A DNA stretch of 64,000 bases. It comes from Anaerolineales bacterium (lineage in GTDB: Bacteria; Chloroflexota; Anaerolineae; Anaerolineales; Villigracilaceae). Location of the stretch: NCBI GenBank assembly GCA_030583925.1, contig CP129482.1:2356001-2420000 (forward strand). The letters run 5' to 3'. The notes under the pieces are model-generated. The model was not told the DNA's origin. It did not search any database and saw only the letters and a list, made by a program, of their open reading frames with translations. Below, piece by piece: positions 9,379 to 18,267 of the stretch (position 1 is its first letter; the number at the start of each line of letters is the position of its first letter). The position numbers and the translations under genes were made by a program.

Positions 9379-9794
9379 CCTTGTTTCTCCAATGCCTGAC
9401 GAAACGATTCGGGGACGCGCGTCTTTTGAAGCGATTTGCGGTCCGCCGTCACAACCGTGATCTCGCCTTTCGCCGTCAGGCGGTTTTCCTTTGATTCGTT
9501 GAAGACCTGAAAATCGAACCGCGCGCTCGACCTGCCGACCTTGCCCGCGCGGCAGTGAATCCGCAGGAGGTCGTCGAAGTATGCGGGCGCATGGTACGAA
9601 GCGTGCGCGTCCACGTAGAGCATGTCAAAGTCCTCTTTCAGCATCCGCGTATAACTGAAACCGATCGCGCGCAGGTATTCGATCAGCGCAACGTCGAAGA
9701 GATTGAGGTACTGCGCGAAGTTGACGTGTCCCTGCGCGTCGGTCTCGTTGAAACGCACCTTGAGCGTGGTTGAAAATGGATAAGGTTCGGTCAT
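9375..9794 (-). CDS. Acyl-CoA thioesterase, 4-hydroxybenzoyl-CoA thioesterase family
   Basis: A 139-residue single hotdog-fold protein. [19 protein letters not shown] (from about residue 16) carries the catalytic aspartate and the GHVN(x)xY pattern of the 4HBT/YbgC family. Coupled to had by a four-base overlap. Such enzymes hydrolyse stalled acyl-CoAs and release CoA. Thioesterases in benzoate operons are thought to relieve CoA trapping, so that is the likely role here. Confidence 0.82.
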   Translation of the reverse strand: MTEPYPFSTTLKVRFNETDAQGHVNFAQYLNLFDVALIEYLRAIGFSYTRMLKEDFDMLYVDAHASYHAPAYFDDLLRIHCRAGKVGRSSARFDFQVFNESKENRLTAKGEITVVTADRKSLQKTRVPESFRQALEKQG

Positions 9795-9900
9795 TGTCTT
9801 TTCTGTACACGGATTTGACGGATTTCACGGAGTTGCGCGGATTTATTTTGAAATTAAAAAATCCGTCTTTTCCGTGTAATCCGTGTACGAATGAATGGTT
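9795..9900. repeat. Palindromic repeat with ACACGGATT ends
   Basis: TACACGGATTTGACGGATTT at the left is mirrored by AATCCGTGTAATCCGTGTA-like sequence at the right, with an AT-rich centre. It lies between the thiolase and thioesterase genes. Confidence 0.7.
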
Positions 9901-11100
9901 TCATCCAGCGCGCACTTCCAACACAATCGCCGCGGCGGTGTCGCCAGCCGCGCAGCCTGTGAACAGCCCGTATCCGCCGCCGAGCAGGACGAGTTCCTCG
10001 ATCAACTCGATGACGAGTCTCATGCCCGTCGGTCCCTGCGGATGACCCCAGATCAGCGACGAACCGTAGTTGTTCATTCCGTCGAGCGGAAGGTTGAACT
10101 CGCGGCTGAGAAAAATATCGTTCACGGCAAAGGGATTGTGCGTCTTAACGGCTTTGATGTCGTTGATGCCCACGCCCGCTTTTGCCAGCGCGCTGCGCGC
10201 GGCGGGAGCGTTTGCCTTGGGCATATATCCTTTTTCAGCGCGTCCTTCGCCGAACGAAAGCAGTTGGATTTCGATCTTTGAATCTTTGCTCAGTTCGCGC
10301 GCCCTCTCCTTCGTGGTGACGATCATGCCCGCGTTGCCGTCGGCGGGAAACGTCTGCGCGCCGTACGTGACCACGCCATCGGGCAGGACGGGCTTGAGTT
10401 TGCCGAGTCCCTCCGCAGTGGATGGAAACACGCCCTCATCGTCCGCGACGGTCGCCACGACTTTCTTTCCCGTGGGATTCACCTCCACAACGGACATATA
10501 CTTTTTATGGAACGCCGCGTCGTCTGCGAGCGCCTGCTGATATTGGGCAAAACGCATCAACGTCACTTCGTGCTGTTCCGCCGTTGTGATACCGCAATCT
10601 TTCGCGGTGTTTTCAGCGGTTTGAATCATCGCGTTACCCACGAACGGATCGCGGTTGAAATTTTCCCAGACCCAGTCTTCCGAGTCGCCGCGCCCGCCAG
10701 GGTTGAGCGGATTCGGATACAACAGGTGAGGTCCGTTCGAGGTGCGGTCCGCCGTCACGCAGAGGATCGAAGCGTCGTCTTCCGTCTCCACTGCCCGCGC
10801 TGCGCTGCCGATCACCCGCGCCGACGTCGCGCAGGCTTGCGAGAAAACGGGACCCGTGATGCCCTCCGCGCCGATCATGCCCGCCAGCCACGGCGCGCCA
10901 TAAAATGAAGCGGGCGCGGGGACGGTCATGCCAAGATAGAGGTTGCTGAAAACTGCGGGCGGGATCTTGCGCGCCTCCAATGCCTTGCGCGTCACCTCCG
11001 CCGCAAATTTGATCGTGTGCAAATTTGCGAAACTTCCCTGCCAGCGCGCGAACGGCGAAGACCAATATCCGCCGTAGGGGATGAACGACTTTGCGAACAT
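9901..11100 (-). CDS. Thiolase family acyl-CoA acetyltransferase
   Basis: This 399-residue protein starts MFAKSFIPYGG at 11100; the reading frame is open further upstream but that part runs into the SDR gene. The nucleophile is in SQACATSARV. HNPFAVND replaces the usual GEAFA motif, WGHPQGPTGMR corresponds to the GHPxGxSGAR loop, and the C-terminal cysteine motif is CAAGDTAA. It should cleave a 3-oxoacyl-CoA with CoA, or condense in reverse. With the SDR and MaoC genes it forms a beta-oxidation module. Candidate substrates are 3-oxopimelyl-CoA from the benzoyl-CoA pathway or a 2-aminobenzoylacetyl-CoA from indoleacetate breakdown. Confidence 0.85.
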   Translation of the reverse strand: MFAKSFIPYGGYWSSPFARWQGSFANLHTIKFAAEVTRKALEARKIPPAVFSNLYLGMTVPAPASFYGAPWLAGMIGAEGITGPVFSQACATSARVIGSAARAVETEDDASILCVTADRTSNGPHLLYPNPLNPGGRGDSEDWVWENFNRDPFVGNAMIQTAENTAKDCGITTAEQHEVTLMRFAQYQQALADDAAFHKKYMSVVEVNPTGKKVVATVADDEGVFPSTAEGLGKLKPVLPDGVVTYGAQTFPADGNAGMIVTTKERARELSKDSKIEIQLLSFGEGRAEKGYMPKANAPAARSALAKAGVGINDIKAVKTHNPFAVNDIFLSREFNLPLDGMNNYGSSLIWGHPQGPTGMRLVIELIEELVLLGGGYGLFTGCAAGDTAAAIVLEVRAG

Positions 11101-11101
11101 C

Positions 11102-11869
11102 CTACGCTCCGACCGTCTGACCGCCGTCCACAAAAATACATTGCCCCGTGATGAACGACGCCTCGTCGCTCGCCAGAAAAGCGTGCACCGCCGCGATCTC
11201 GCACGGATCCGCAAAACGCTTCAACGGGATGCGCTCGATCAGACTCGCCATGATATTTTCGGGGATCGCCGCCGTCATACGCGTCTTCGTCCCGCCTGGC
11301 GCGATGCAATTCACCGCGATGTTGAACCGCGCCAGTTCGAGCGCGAGCGTTTGCGTCAACGCCACCACGCCCGCCTTCGACGCGGCGTAATTCGACTGTC
11401 CCATGTGCCCGATCGCCGCCACCGAAGCCGTGCTGACGATGCGCCCATATTTTTGTTTGATCATTTCCACCGCCGCGATCTGCGCGCACAACCACGAGCC
11501 TTTCAGGTTCACCTCCAGCACCGCGTCCCACTGTTCGTCGGTCATCAATTTGACTTCGCCGTCCTTGACCTTCGTCGTGAGCGCGTCGCGCGTGATGCCC
11601 GCGTTGTTGATCAGGATGTCGAGCCGACCGTGTTCTTTGACGATAGAATCCACGACGCGCTGGACTTCCTCGCGCTTCGTGATGTTCGCCACCTCGCCTC
11701 TTACCTGACCCGCGACCTGCCCCGCCTCTTTGAGCGTTTCCGCCAACCCAGCCTGGTCCAAATCCACCGTGACGACTTTCGCGCCATCCTGCAAAAAGCG
11801 CAGCACGATCGCCCGCCCGATCCCATTCCCGCCGCCCGTGATCAACGCCACTTTGTCTTTGAGTAACAT
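11102..11869 (-). CDS. Short-chain dehydrogenase/reductase (FabG-like, 3-hydroxyacyl-CoA dehydrogenase candidate)
   Basis: This 255-residue protein has the Rossmann motif TGGGNGIG (about 10-17), LINNAGIT, and the catalytic YAASKAG. The ATG at 11869 is preceded by GGAGGG; the longer frame has no such site. The spacing to the thiolase is one base, so the two are probably translated together. It would oxidise a 3-hydroxyacyl-CoA, such as 3-hydroxypimelyl-CoA made by Oah, to the 3-oxo substrate of the thiolase. The family has many other substrates, so the assignment relies on context. Confidence 0.85.
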   Translation of the reverse strand: MLLKDKVALITGGGNGIGRAIVLRFLQDGAKVVTVDLDQAGLAETLKEAGQVAGQVRGEVANITKREEVQRVVDSIVKEHGRLDILINNAGITRDALTTKVKDGEVKLMTDEQWDAVLEVNLKGSWLCAQIAAVEMIKQKYGRIVSTASVAAIGHMGQSNYAASKAGVVALTQTLALELARFNIAVNCIAPGGTKTRMTAAIPENIMASLIERIPLKRFADPCEIAAVHAFLASDEASFITGQCIFVDGGQTVGA

Positions 11870-11898
11870 ACTGCCCTCCGAATTTTCGTGCAACAAAC

Positions 11899-12354
11899 TT
11901 AAGTTTGTTGCACAGCCTTCATCAACAACGTCCACTCCCCCTCGACGACAACTTCACTGCGCTGGTTCTTCACCCGCGCGGCAAACTTCACCACGCCCTT
12001 ATCAGGCTTGGACGTGGGTTTCTTCTCGATCACTTCCATCTCCAGCCGAATTGTGTCCCCGAATTTCACCGCGCCCTTGTAGCGCGTGACCTGCTCCATC
12101 AATGCGATCGTCGTGCCTTCAAAGATGCCCATCCAGTTCGCCATGCCCGTCGCCATCGCAAGGATTAACACGCCGTGCGCGATGCGCTCGCCCACAGGCA
12201 TGGTCTTTGCAAACTCGGCGTCGGTGTGCAACGGGTTGAAATCGCCCGAGAGTCCCGCGAAGTTCGCCACGTCCGCTTCGGTCACCGTCCGCGCCTGCGA
12301 CGGGTACACCGCGCCCATTTCAAATTGATCGTACGTCAGTCCGCGTGATGTCAT
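11899..12354 (-). CDS. MaoC-family (R)-specific enoyl-CoA hydratase
   Basis: This 151-residue protein has a hotdog fold with the MaoC hydratase signature: SGDFNPLHTDAEFAKTM (catalytic D and H) followed by IAHGVLILAMATG. The start at 12354 follows AAAAGGAC. It is placed before the SDR and thiolase, so the three can carry out hydration, oxidation and thiolysis of an enoyl-CoA. The substrate may be 2-aminocinnamoyl-CoA delivered by the indoleacetate operon or a linear enoyl-CoA from the ring-opened acid. Confidence 0.85.
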   Translation of the reverse strand: MTSRGLTYDQFEMGAVYPSQARTVTEADVANFAGLSGDFNPLHTDAEFAKTMPVGERIAHGVLILAMATGMANWMGIFEGTTIALMEQVTRYKGAVKFGDTIRLEMEVIEKKPTSKPDKGVVKFAARVKNQRSEVVVEGEWTLLMKAVQQT

Positions 12355-12361
12355 GGTGTGT

Positions 12362-12446
12362 CCTTTTGCCCTCATCCCCAACCCTTCCCCCGAAGGGGGA
12401 AGGGAGTTCCCTCTCCCTTTGGGAGAGGGTTAGGGTGAGGGCGCGT
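12362..12446. repeat. CCCTCATCCCC palindromic repeat
   Basis: CCCTCATCCCCAACCCTTCC at the left pairs with GGGTTAGGGTGAGGGC at the right, around two smaller hairpins (CCCCCGAAGGGGG and CCCTCTCCCTTTGGGAGAGGG). It lies between dch and the MaoC gene. Confidence 0.8.
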
Positions 12447-12447
12447 G

Positions 12448-13212
12448 TTATTTATGTTTCCAAACCGCCGCGCGTTTTTCCATGAAAGCCGTCAAGCCTT
12501 CGCGCGCGTCTTCGGTCTTCATCAATTCGTCCAGATAGAGCTGTTCGAGTTCCACCGCGGACGAATCCCACGCGCCGAAGCCGAGGTGCAGGGCGCGTTT
12601 GGTCATGGTCAACGCGACGCGGCTGAGGCTGGTGAGTTGCGCGATTTTTACACAAAGCCATTTTTCTAATTCATCGCTCGATACAACTGCATTGACCAGT
12701 CCCATATTCAACGCTTCGCCCGCCGTAAGAACACGACCTGTGAAGAGCATGTCCGCTGCGTTGCGGTAGCCAACCAATTGCGGGAGTCGCATGGCGGCGA
12801 TGGGCGCGATGGCGGCGAGTTGAACTTCGGGCTGTCCGATCTTTGCGGTTTCGGTCATCACGGCGAGGTCGCAACACAAGACGAGTTCGCATCCGCCGCC
12901 GAGGGCGTGACCGTGAACGACGGCGATCGTCGGCGCGGGGAAATTCGCCAGCGCGCGGCAGACGCGGTCGAAGAGCGGAATCATCTCGCCGACGTTATCG
13001 GGCGTGTGATCCGCCACATCCACGCCAGCGGAAAACATCTTCCCTTCGGCTTTGAGGAGGAGGACGCGGATCGAATCGTCACGGGATAACTCCGTCAGCG
13101 CGGACTCGAACTGAGTCAAAGTGGCGATATCCAGCACGTTGAGCGGAGCCCGCTTCAAGGTCAGGAAAGAAGCGCCGTTCTTCGTCTCAAAAGAAACAAA
13201 CGAGTCGGTCAT
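12448..13212 (-). CDS. dch: Cyclohexa-1,5-diene-1-carbonyl-CoA hydratase
   Basis: A 254-residue crotonase-family protein. The start at 13212 overlaps the oah stop by four bases. HALGGGCELVLCCDLAV forms the oxyanion-hole loop, and the GQPEVQLAAIAPIAAMRLPQ stretch corresponds to the region that carries family-specific catalytic residues. Typical crotonases have a glutamate before PE; Dch enzymes differ there. In the benzoyl-CoA pathway it hydrates the dienoyl-CoA formed by benzoyl-CoA reductase. Assignment as Dch (BzdW in Azoarcus) is supported by its partner oah and the reductase genes upstream. Confidence 0.83.
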   Translation of the reverse strand: MTDSFVSFETKNGASFLTLKRAPLNVLDIATLTQFESALTELSRDDSIRVLLLKAEGKMFSAGVDVADHTPDNVGEMIPLFDRVCRALANFPAPTIAVVHGHALGGGCELVLCCDLAVMTETAKIGQPEVQLAAIAPIAAMRLPQLVGYRNAADMLFTGRVLTAGEALNMGLVNAVVSSDELEKWLCVKIAQLTSLSRVALTMTKRALHLGFGAWDSSAVELEQLYLDELMKTEDAREGLTAFMEKRAAVWKHK

Positions 13213-14246
13213 TTCAATTCCGCGCCGCATACACCGCAATGGGTAAATTCTTCGGGCAGGGCTTTCGCGCCGCAGGCGGGGCAATCTTTTTCGTACGCGC
13301 CCCAGATGAACTCGCTGGATTTGCCCTGCGCCGCGCGTTCGCGCAACATGCGGTAACGCGACGGACGTTTTTCGACGAAGGCGGTCATGCCTTCGAGCGG
13401 CTCCCACGAGGTGTAGTGGACGGAGAGCCAGTCGCGCGCGTGACCGATGGTTTGATGCCAGCCGAAATTTTTCCAGAAGTTGACGTTCTCTTTGGTGTAG
13501 CGGATGCACTCGGCAAATTTATCCACGAGTTCCTGCGCGAGCGCGTCCACGGCTTGGTCGAGTTTTTCGAGGCTGATGCTGTAACCGTCCGCGCCTTTTT
13601 GGGCTTTGGCGATCTGCTCGGGCGTGGCACGCTCGATGAACGCGCCGTCTTTCAAAACGGATGGCACGACCTCGTTGACGAGTCCCCACTCGAGGGCTTG
13701 ATAGGAGGGGATGCGGCGGTTCGTCATCAACATGTAGCGGGCGCGGCGATCCCCGACCGTGATCGGCAGCCATTGAGTCGCGCCGCCCGCGGCGACGCTC
13801 CCGACTCCCGTGCCGACCTGTCCAATCCACGCGTGTTCGGCGATGACGGCGAGGTCGCAGGCGAGATTCGATTCGTTGCCGCCGCCAACCGCCATACCGT
13901 TGATGCGCGCGACGACGGGTTTGCCCGTGTTGACGATGCTCTCGATGTACGCGCCGAAGAGGCGCATGTACTTCCAGTAGTCGTGAGGCGCGCGGGTGTA
14001 GCGTTCCTGGTATTCCTTCACGTCGCCGCCCGTGCAGAAGGCTTTGTCGCCCATGCCCGTAAGGACGATGACCGCGACTTCGTCGTCGAACGCGGCTTGG
14101 CGGAACGCGGTCGCCAGTTCTTCGAGCGCGTTGGTACTGTAGGAGTTGTAGACCTGCGGGCGGTTGATGGTGATGCGCGCTACCCAGTTCCCTTTTTCGT
14201 AGAGGATTTCTTTGAAGTCGGTTTTTTGGTTTTTCAGTACGTCCAT
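13209..14246 (-). CDS. oah: 6-oxocyclohex-1-ene-1-carbonyl-CoA hydrolase with a C-terminal zinc-ribbon-like tail
   Basis: This 345-residue crotonase-superfamily protein resembles the Oah/BamA ring-opening hydrolase. Visible matches include YNSYSTNALEE, GDKAFCTGGDVKEY, YMRLFGAYIE and GGATQWLPITVGDRRARYML. Oah adds water and hydrolyses the ring C-C bond of 6-oxocyclohexenoyl-CoA, giving 3-hydroxypimelyl-CoA. It is somewhat shorter than proteobacterial Oah in the middle region. Its last 24 residues hold CPACG and CGVCG, spaced C-x2-C-x11-C-x2-C, which look like a small zinc ribbon and are not a feature I know from Oah. The downstream dch is translationally coupled. Confidence 0.85.
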   Translation of the reverse strand: MDVLKNQKTDFKEILYEKGNWVARITINRPQVYNSYSTNALEELATAFRQAAFDDEVAVIVLTGMGDKAFCTGGDVKEYQERYTRAPHDYWKYMRLFGAYIESIVNTGKPVVARINGMAVGGGNESNLACDLAVIAEHAWIGQVGTGVGSVAAGGATQWLPITVGDRRARYMLMTNRRIPSYQALEWGLVNEVVPSVLKDGAFIERATPEQIAKAQKGADGYSISLEKLDQAVDALAQELVDKFAECIRYTKENVNFWKNFGWHQTIGHARDWLSVHYTSWEPLEGMTAFVEKRPSRYRMLRERAAQGKSSEFIWGAYEKDCPACGAKALPEEFTHCGVCGAELK

Positions 14247-14351
14247 ATTTTTCTCCTCACACGGTTTTCAACAAGCCCTCTCAGGCTGTGCAGGACATGT
14301 TCTCTAACATGTCCTGTTAGCATCGCACCTATCGGCGTTAGAGAGCGCCAA

Positions 14352-15185
14352 TTACGCGGACCCTACCACCTCGTCCACAAATTGATTAGCGGGGGATTCG
14401 AGAATGCCGCGATACTCTTCGAATAATTGCCGCGCTTTGAAACCGACCCAATCGGGGGGAAGCAGAGCGGCGGGCAGGTTCGGGTCGGTGCGCGGAAAGA
14501 ACTGATAATGATGCAACAGCCAGAAGCGGCGGACGAAACTTTCGTCCAAGTCTGGAGGGCGGCGTCCGTTATTTTTGGCGGCGAGATATTCTTTCTCGAA
14601 TTTGGCGATAAATTTTTTATATTGCGAGGCAAGCGCCGACAAATTCCAGCAACGGCGGACAAGTTCTTGATCTTCGGAGGGTCCTATGTGGATGCCGGAA
14701 AAAATCTCGACGTGATCTTGCATATTCAATTCGTTGCACAAGGCGAGGATTTCGGTCTTGCGGTTATGGGGCGAGATCCACATGTTCGGCGCGAGTTGAC
14801 CGAAACCGAACCACGGTAGGCGCGTACGGAAAGCGTGGCGCAGACTGCGCTTCTTCTCCGGCAGGGAGAAAACGACGATCTGCCACATCCCATCCCATTC
14901 GGCGAGCGGCGGCTCGAAGATGCGTTTGCCGCCTTGCGAAAGTAACGACCAGCCGCGCGGCGTGAGCGAATATTGGCTACGCCTCCCCTCTTTGCGCGTG
15001 GCGAGCCAGCCCTTGCGCGACATGCGCGAGAGCGCGAGTCGCGCGGCGCGTTCGCCCACATCGAGTCGGTCGAGGAGGGCGAGCAGGCTTCCTGTCCAGA
15101 TGGAACCGCCGCGCGGGAGGATGAATTCGCCGAAGAGGGTGAAGATCAGAAATTGAGTTCGAACGGATGGGGTAGTTGGGGACAT
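14352..15185 (-). CDS. PaaX-family transcriptional regulator
   Basis: This 277-residue protein has an N-terminal winged helix (LFGEFILPRGGSIWTGSLLALLDRLDVGERAARLALSRM region, about 17-55) and the PaaX middle and C-terminal pattern (WDGMWQIVVFSLPEKKRSLRH and LVRRCWNLSALA). In phenylacetate degradation PaaX represses its operon until an aryl-CoA is bound. Here it is embedded between the benzoyl-CoA reductase genes and oah in the same orientation, so it is a likely self-regulated aryl-CoA-responsive repressor. The paired half-sites at 19461-19507 and 39071-39111 are its best candidate operators, which is an inference. The 104-base spacer after it holds a repeat with AGGACATGTT and AACATGTCCT. 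Confidence 0.85.
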   Translation of the reverse strand: MSPTTPSVRTQFLIFTLFGEFILPRGGSIWTGSLLALLDRLDVGERAARLALSRMSRKGWLATRKEGRRSQYSLTPRGWSLLSQGGKRIFEPPLAEWDGMWQIVVFSLPEKKRSLRHAFRTRLPWFGFGQLAPNMWISPHNRKTEILALCNELNMQDHVEIFSGIHIGPSEDQELVRRCWNLSALASQYKKFIAKFEKEYLAAKNNGRRPPDLDESFVRRFWLLHHYQFFPRTDPNLPAALLPPDWVGFKARQLFEEYRGILESPANQFVDEVVGSA

Positions 15186-15215
15186 GGCAGCGGGTTTCCT
15201 AAACTCTTATGAAAT

Positions 15216-15235
15216 CGCAGGCTTAAGCGCCTGCG
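15216..15235 (-). other. Short GC-rich hairpin at the end of bzdQ
   Basis: CGCAGGC and GCCTGCG form a 7-bp stem at the bzdQ stop. There is no U-run after it, so it is more likely an attenuator or mRNA stabiliser than a strong terminator. Confidence 0.4.
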
Positions 15236-16050
15236 ACTGTCTGTTGCCCTTCACGTTGAAGTTTTTCAAAACGACGCCGTCCGAGGATCGCTGCGCCGAG
15301 GGCGGTGACATATTGAACCAGATCGCCCTCCGCCACGTTGACGTCCGTTTTGATCTGTTCGCGCACAACATGGCTCATGGATTCAAAACGCAAAATGCCG
15401 CCGATGAGCGTGAACTCGGGATTCATACCCACGCGTTTGAGGAGTTGCACCGAGCGCGCCACCAGCGAAACGATAGAGCCGTACATGATGTCCGACGGCG
15501 ACATGCCTTGCGAGAGGTGGTTGATGACCTCCGATTCGGCGAAGACCGCGCAGACGCCGGAGATGGGGACTGCCGTTTTGGAAACCGCCGCGAGCGCGCC
15601 GATCTCTTCGATCTTGTAGCCCATGTAACGCGCGGTCTTTTCGAGGAAGGCGCCCGTGCCCGCCGCGCATTTGTCGTTGAGACGGAAGGATTTGACCTTG
15701 CCTTCCTCCGTGAGTTGGATGGCTTTCATCGTCTGCCCGCCGACATCGAGGATGGTGCGGGTCTTGGGGAAGAGGAACGCCGCGCCACGTGCGCTGGCGT
15801 TGATGTCGGTCACGTTCACGTCGCGGAAGCCAACCAGATGACGACCGAAGCCAGTGGTGACGAGGTAGGATGAATCGGCTTCATTCAGTCCCGCGAGTTC
15901 AAGCGCGTTGTTGTATGCCTTGCGCGCGGCTTCTTCGAGACGGAAGCCCGTGTTGACCATGGCACGCGCGACGATCTCATTGTCGTCGCCTAAAATGACT
16001 GCTTTGGTGTAGGTGGAGCCGACGTCAATGCCGGTGGTGTAAGCGCTCAT
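15223..16050 (-). CDS. bzdQ: Benzoyl-CoA reductase ATPase subunit, BzdQ-like
   Basis: A 275-residue BadF/BadG/BcrA/BcrD ATPase. [13 protein letters not shown] opens the ASKHA nucleotide fold. NDKCAAGTG (C128) and [12 protein letters not shown] (C167) carry the two cysteines which, paired with those of the partner ATPase, hold the [4Fe-4S] cluster that passes energised electrons to the reductase subunits. The second phosphate motif reads [10 protein letters not shown] instead of the usual DxGGQDTK. Both ATPase subunits are short, as in the Azoarcus Bzd enzyme and unlike Thauera BcrA, and the order N-O-P-Q is the same as in bzd. The start overlaps the bzdP stop by four bases. P and Q are named by order only. 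Confidence 0.87.
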   Translation of the reverse strand: MSAYTTGIDVGSTYTKAVILGDDNEIVARAMVNTGFRLEEAARKAYNNALELAGLNEADSSYLVTTGFGRHLVGFRDVNVTDINASARGAAFLFPKTRTILDVGGQTMKAIQLTEEGKVKSFRLNDKCAAGTGAFLEKTARYMGYKIEEIGALAAVSKTAVPISGVCAVFAESEVINHLSQGMSPSDIMYGSIVSLVARSVQLLKRVGMNPEFTLIGGILRFESMSHVVREQIKTDVNVAEGDLVQYVTALGAAILGRRRFEKLQREGQQTVAGA

Positions 16051-16862
16051 GCGGTCTCCTTTTCTTCGACAGGGACGCGTCCCGCCAGGATGTGATCGAG
16101 CGCGAAGAGCGCCGCGCCCAACGCGCCCATATAATGCGAATCTTCGCTGACGTTCAGCTTGGTCTTCAACGCGCCTTCGAGGGCTTTGATCATCCCTGCG
16201 TTGCGCGTGACACCGCCGGTGAAGGTGACTTCATCTTCGATGCCCACGCGTCTGAGCAACGCGGTCGAACGGGAGGCGATGGAAAGATGCACGCCCCACA
16301 AAATATCTTCGATCTTTTTGCCTTTGCCCAGCCACGACAGCACTTCGGATTCGGCGAAGACCGTGCAAGTGGTGCTAATCTTGACCGGTCTTTCGGCTTT
16401 CATCGCCACGTTGCCCAGATCGCCCAGCGGAATATCCAACGCCGCGGCCGCCGCGCCGAGGAAACGCCCGGTTCCCGCCGCGCATTTATCGTTCATGCAG
16501 AAGTCGAGCACTTCGCCCTTTGGGCTGACGCGGATGGCTTTGGTGTCCTGCCCGCCCATATCCAGCACAGTCTTTGTGCCGGGGAACATCTGCGCCGCGC
16601 CGCGTGCGTGACAGGAGATCTCCGTCACCTGCGTGTTGCCGAACGTGACGCGGTAACGACCATAGCCGGTGCCGATCACATATTCAACTTCCTCTTCGCG
16701 GATGCCGCTGGTCTTGAGCGCTTCGGCGAAGGCGTTCTCCGCCGCGAGAACGACGTTCGCGCCGGTGTCGATCAGCGCGCGTCCGACGATCTCCCTTGTT
16801 TCATTGACGATGACCGCTTTGGTTTGCGTCGAGCCTACGTCAACGCCTGCCGCGTATGCCAT
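16047..16862 (-). CDS. bzdP: Benzoyl-CoA reductase ATPase subunit, BzdP-like
   Basis: A 271-residue ASKHA ATPase starting [13 protein letters not shown]. It has the full [10 protein letters not shown] motif, NDKCAAGTG (C127) and [12 protein letters not shown] (C166). It should hydrolyse ATP with BzdQ and pass electrons from reduced ferredoxin to the BzdNO catalytic pair for two-electron reduction of the aromatic ring. Activators of 2-hydroxyacyl-CoA dehydratases are related but work as homodimers. Two different adjacent ATPase genes point to a benzoyl-CoA reductase-type heterodimer. Confidence 0.88.
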   Translation of the reverse strand: MAYAAGVDVGSTQTKAVIVNETREIVGRALIDTGANVVLAAENAFAEALKTSGIREEEVEYVIGTGYGRYRVTFGNTQVTEISCHARGAAQMFPGTKTVLDMGGQDTKAIRVSPKGEVLDFCMNDKCAAGTGRFLGAAAAALDIPLGDLGNVAMKAERPVKISTTCTVFAESEVLSWLGKGKKIEDILWGVHLSIASRSTALLRRVGIEDEVTFTGGVTRNAGMIKALEGALKTKLNVSEDSHYMGALGAALFALDHILAGRVPVEEKETA

Positions 16863-16884
16863 ATATGCCTCCAGTTGTCAGTTT

Positions 16885-16960
16885 GTCATTGCGAGACGAT
16901 ATTCTTCCGTCGAAGCAATCTCCAGCTTGTTACGAGAAGACTGCTTCGCTCGCAGCGACA
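16885..16960. repeat. Palindromic intergenic repeat (GTCATTGCGAG family)
   Basis: GTCATTGCGAGACG at the left and CGCTCGCAGCGAC at the right frame GAAGCAATCTC and AGACTGCTTCG. It lies between bzdO and bzdP. Confidence 0.8.
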
Positions 16961-16963
16961 CAT

Positions 16964-18259
16964 TTATGAACTTATCTTTGCCATCTCGCGCCGCGACGCC
17001 AGCCCTTCGAAGAAAGCGTCGGCGCGGTTCTTCATCTGCGCTTCGGAAACGACGCGCTTGTCCATCATGTCCGATTCGATGAACAGGCTGGGCACATCGG
17101 TCGCCGCCATCATCGCCCGCCGCCCGTCGGCGAGACCCGTCGAAACCGTGCGGCACGATTTGATCGGGTGATAGACCACGCCGTCCAGGTCGTAATTCTT
17201 CACCCAGTCAATCACGACGCGGTCCTGGTGGAACATGTTGTCCATCGCCTCGCGCACGCTGATCAGGAATCCCTCCGCCAAACTTTCGATGGGACGGTTC
17301 ACGTCGTATTCGTAGCCCATACTGCCGCCGCCGGAAGCGAAGTTCAAATATGTGGAATGGACGAAGTTGCCGCCCCACTCCGTGAACATCTCGCTGAAGC
17401 GGCGGAAGATCGGGTAGCACGGCACGCCGACGAAGCCGAGACGGTATTTCTCCACGATCTGCGTGCCGATGCCGTGCGCGGCTTTGTATTCCATCTCTTC
17501 CACAAGGTTCTTGAAGAACGTACTGCCCTTTTCGGTGCCGCGCAAATTGTTCGAGACGCCGAGGTAGACCGTGCCGTCCGTCACCGCGTTGAAGAGGGAT
17601 GGCTTGCTCTTGTTCAACTCCAGCACGCGCTTCCAGCCGGTGTTCATGTCGTTGGCATACTTCAATGTTTCGCGCAGGCGGTCAATGTCGAATTTTTTAC
17701 CGGAGACCTTTTCGCAAAGCGGAATCAATTCACGGATCTGCGCCTCGACGTATTTGCGGTCGCGCTCGAAATCGGCGCTGCCCGGCTGGAACTGTCCGCC
17801 CGCCTGCCGCGTGGCTGGCACGTCGATGACGAATAGAGGCGTGCCATACATCCGCTCCCAGATCTCCGCCCATTTAATGTAGGTGTTGCAGGCGTTGGTC
17901 ATCACCGCGATCGCGGGCTTGGGAATCCTGCCCATCGGGTGATCGCCGCCGCGCAATTGCACAGCCATATCCGCTTTGACGTAGCCGCAGATATCGGGCG
18001 AGTAGCCGTAATCTTCGGCTTCGGCGAGATATTTATCCGCCACGCGCCGCACGGCAGTTTGAAGCGAGGTGATCTCCGGCAGTACCAGCGGAAAATCGAA
18101 CACATGCAACAACTCCGCCATACTGCCCATCACGAAGACATACGCCGCGCCTTCGCCTCGTTTGGCATGTTCCGCCAAACCATCGAACCACTCGCGGAAA
18201 AGATCCGCCCCTTCCTTGTTGCCGCGTCCTACGAATTCATCTGCTGTTATTTCGGTCAT
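16964..18259 (-). CDS. bzdO: Benzoyl-CoA reductase catalytic subunit, BzdO-like
   Basis: This 431-residue protein is of the 2-hydroxyglutaryl-CoA dehydratase D-component/benzoyl-CoA reductase family. Likely cluster-ligand cysteines are in SPDICGYVK, MTNACNTYIKW, VGVPCYPIF and HPIKSCRTVS. The length matches BzdO/BcrB. Together with BzdN it binds the aryl-CoA and iron-sulfur clusters and reduces the ring at very low potential. Nine bases separate it from bzdN. A 2-hydroxyacyl-CoA dehydratase cannot be excluded from the family alone, but oah, dch and had in the same operon strongly favour benzoyl-CoA or 2-aminobenzoyl-CoA. Confidence 0.88.
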   Translation of the reverse strand: MTEITADEFVGRGNKEGADLFREWFDGLAEHAKRGEGAAYVFVMGSMAELLHVFDFPLVLPEITSLQTAVRRVADKYLAEAEDYGYSPDICGYVKADMAVQLRGGDHPMGRIPKPAIAVMTNACNTYIKWAEIWERMYGTPLFVIDVPATRQAGGQFQPGSADFERDRKYVEAQIRELIPLCEKVSGKKFDIDRLRETLKYANDMNTGWKRVLELNKSKPSLFNAVTDGTVYLGVSNNLRGTEKGSTFFKNLVEEMEYKAAHGIGTQIVEKYRLGFVGVPCYPIFRRFSEMFTEWGGNFVHSTYLNFASGGGSMGYEYDVNRPIESLAEGFLISVREAMDNMFHQDRVVIDWVKNYDLDGVVYHPIKSCRTVSTGLADGRRAMMAATDVPSLFIESDMMDKRVVSEAQMKNRADAFFEGLASRREMAKISS

Positions 18260-18267
18260 GGGTCACC

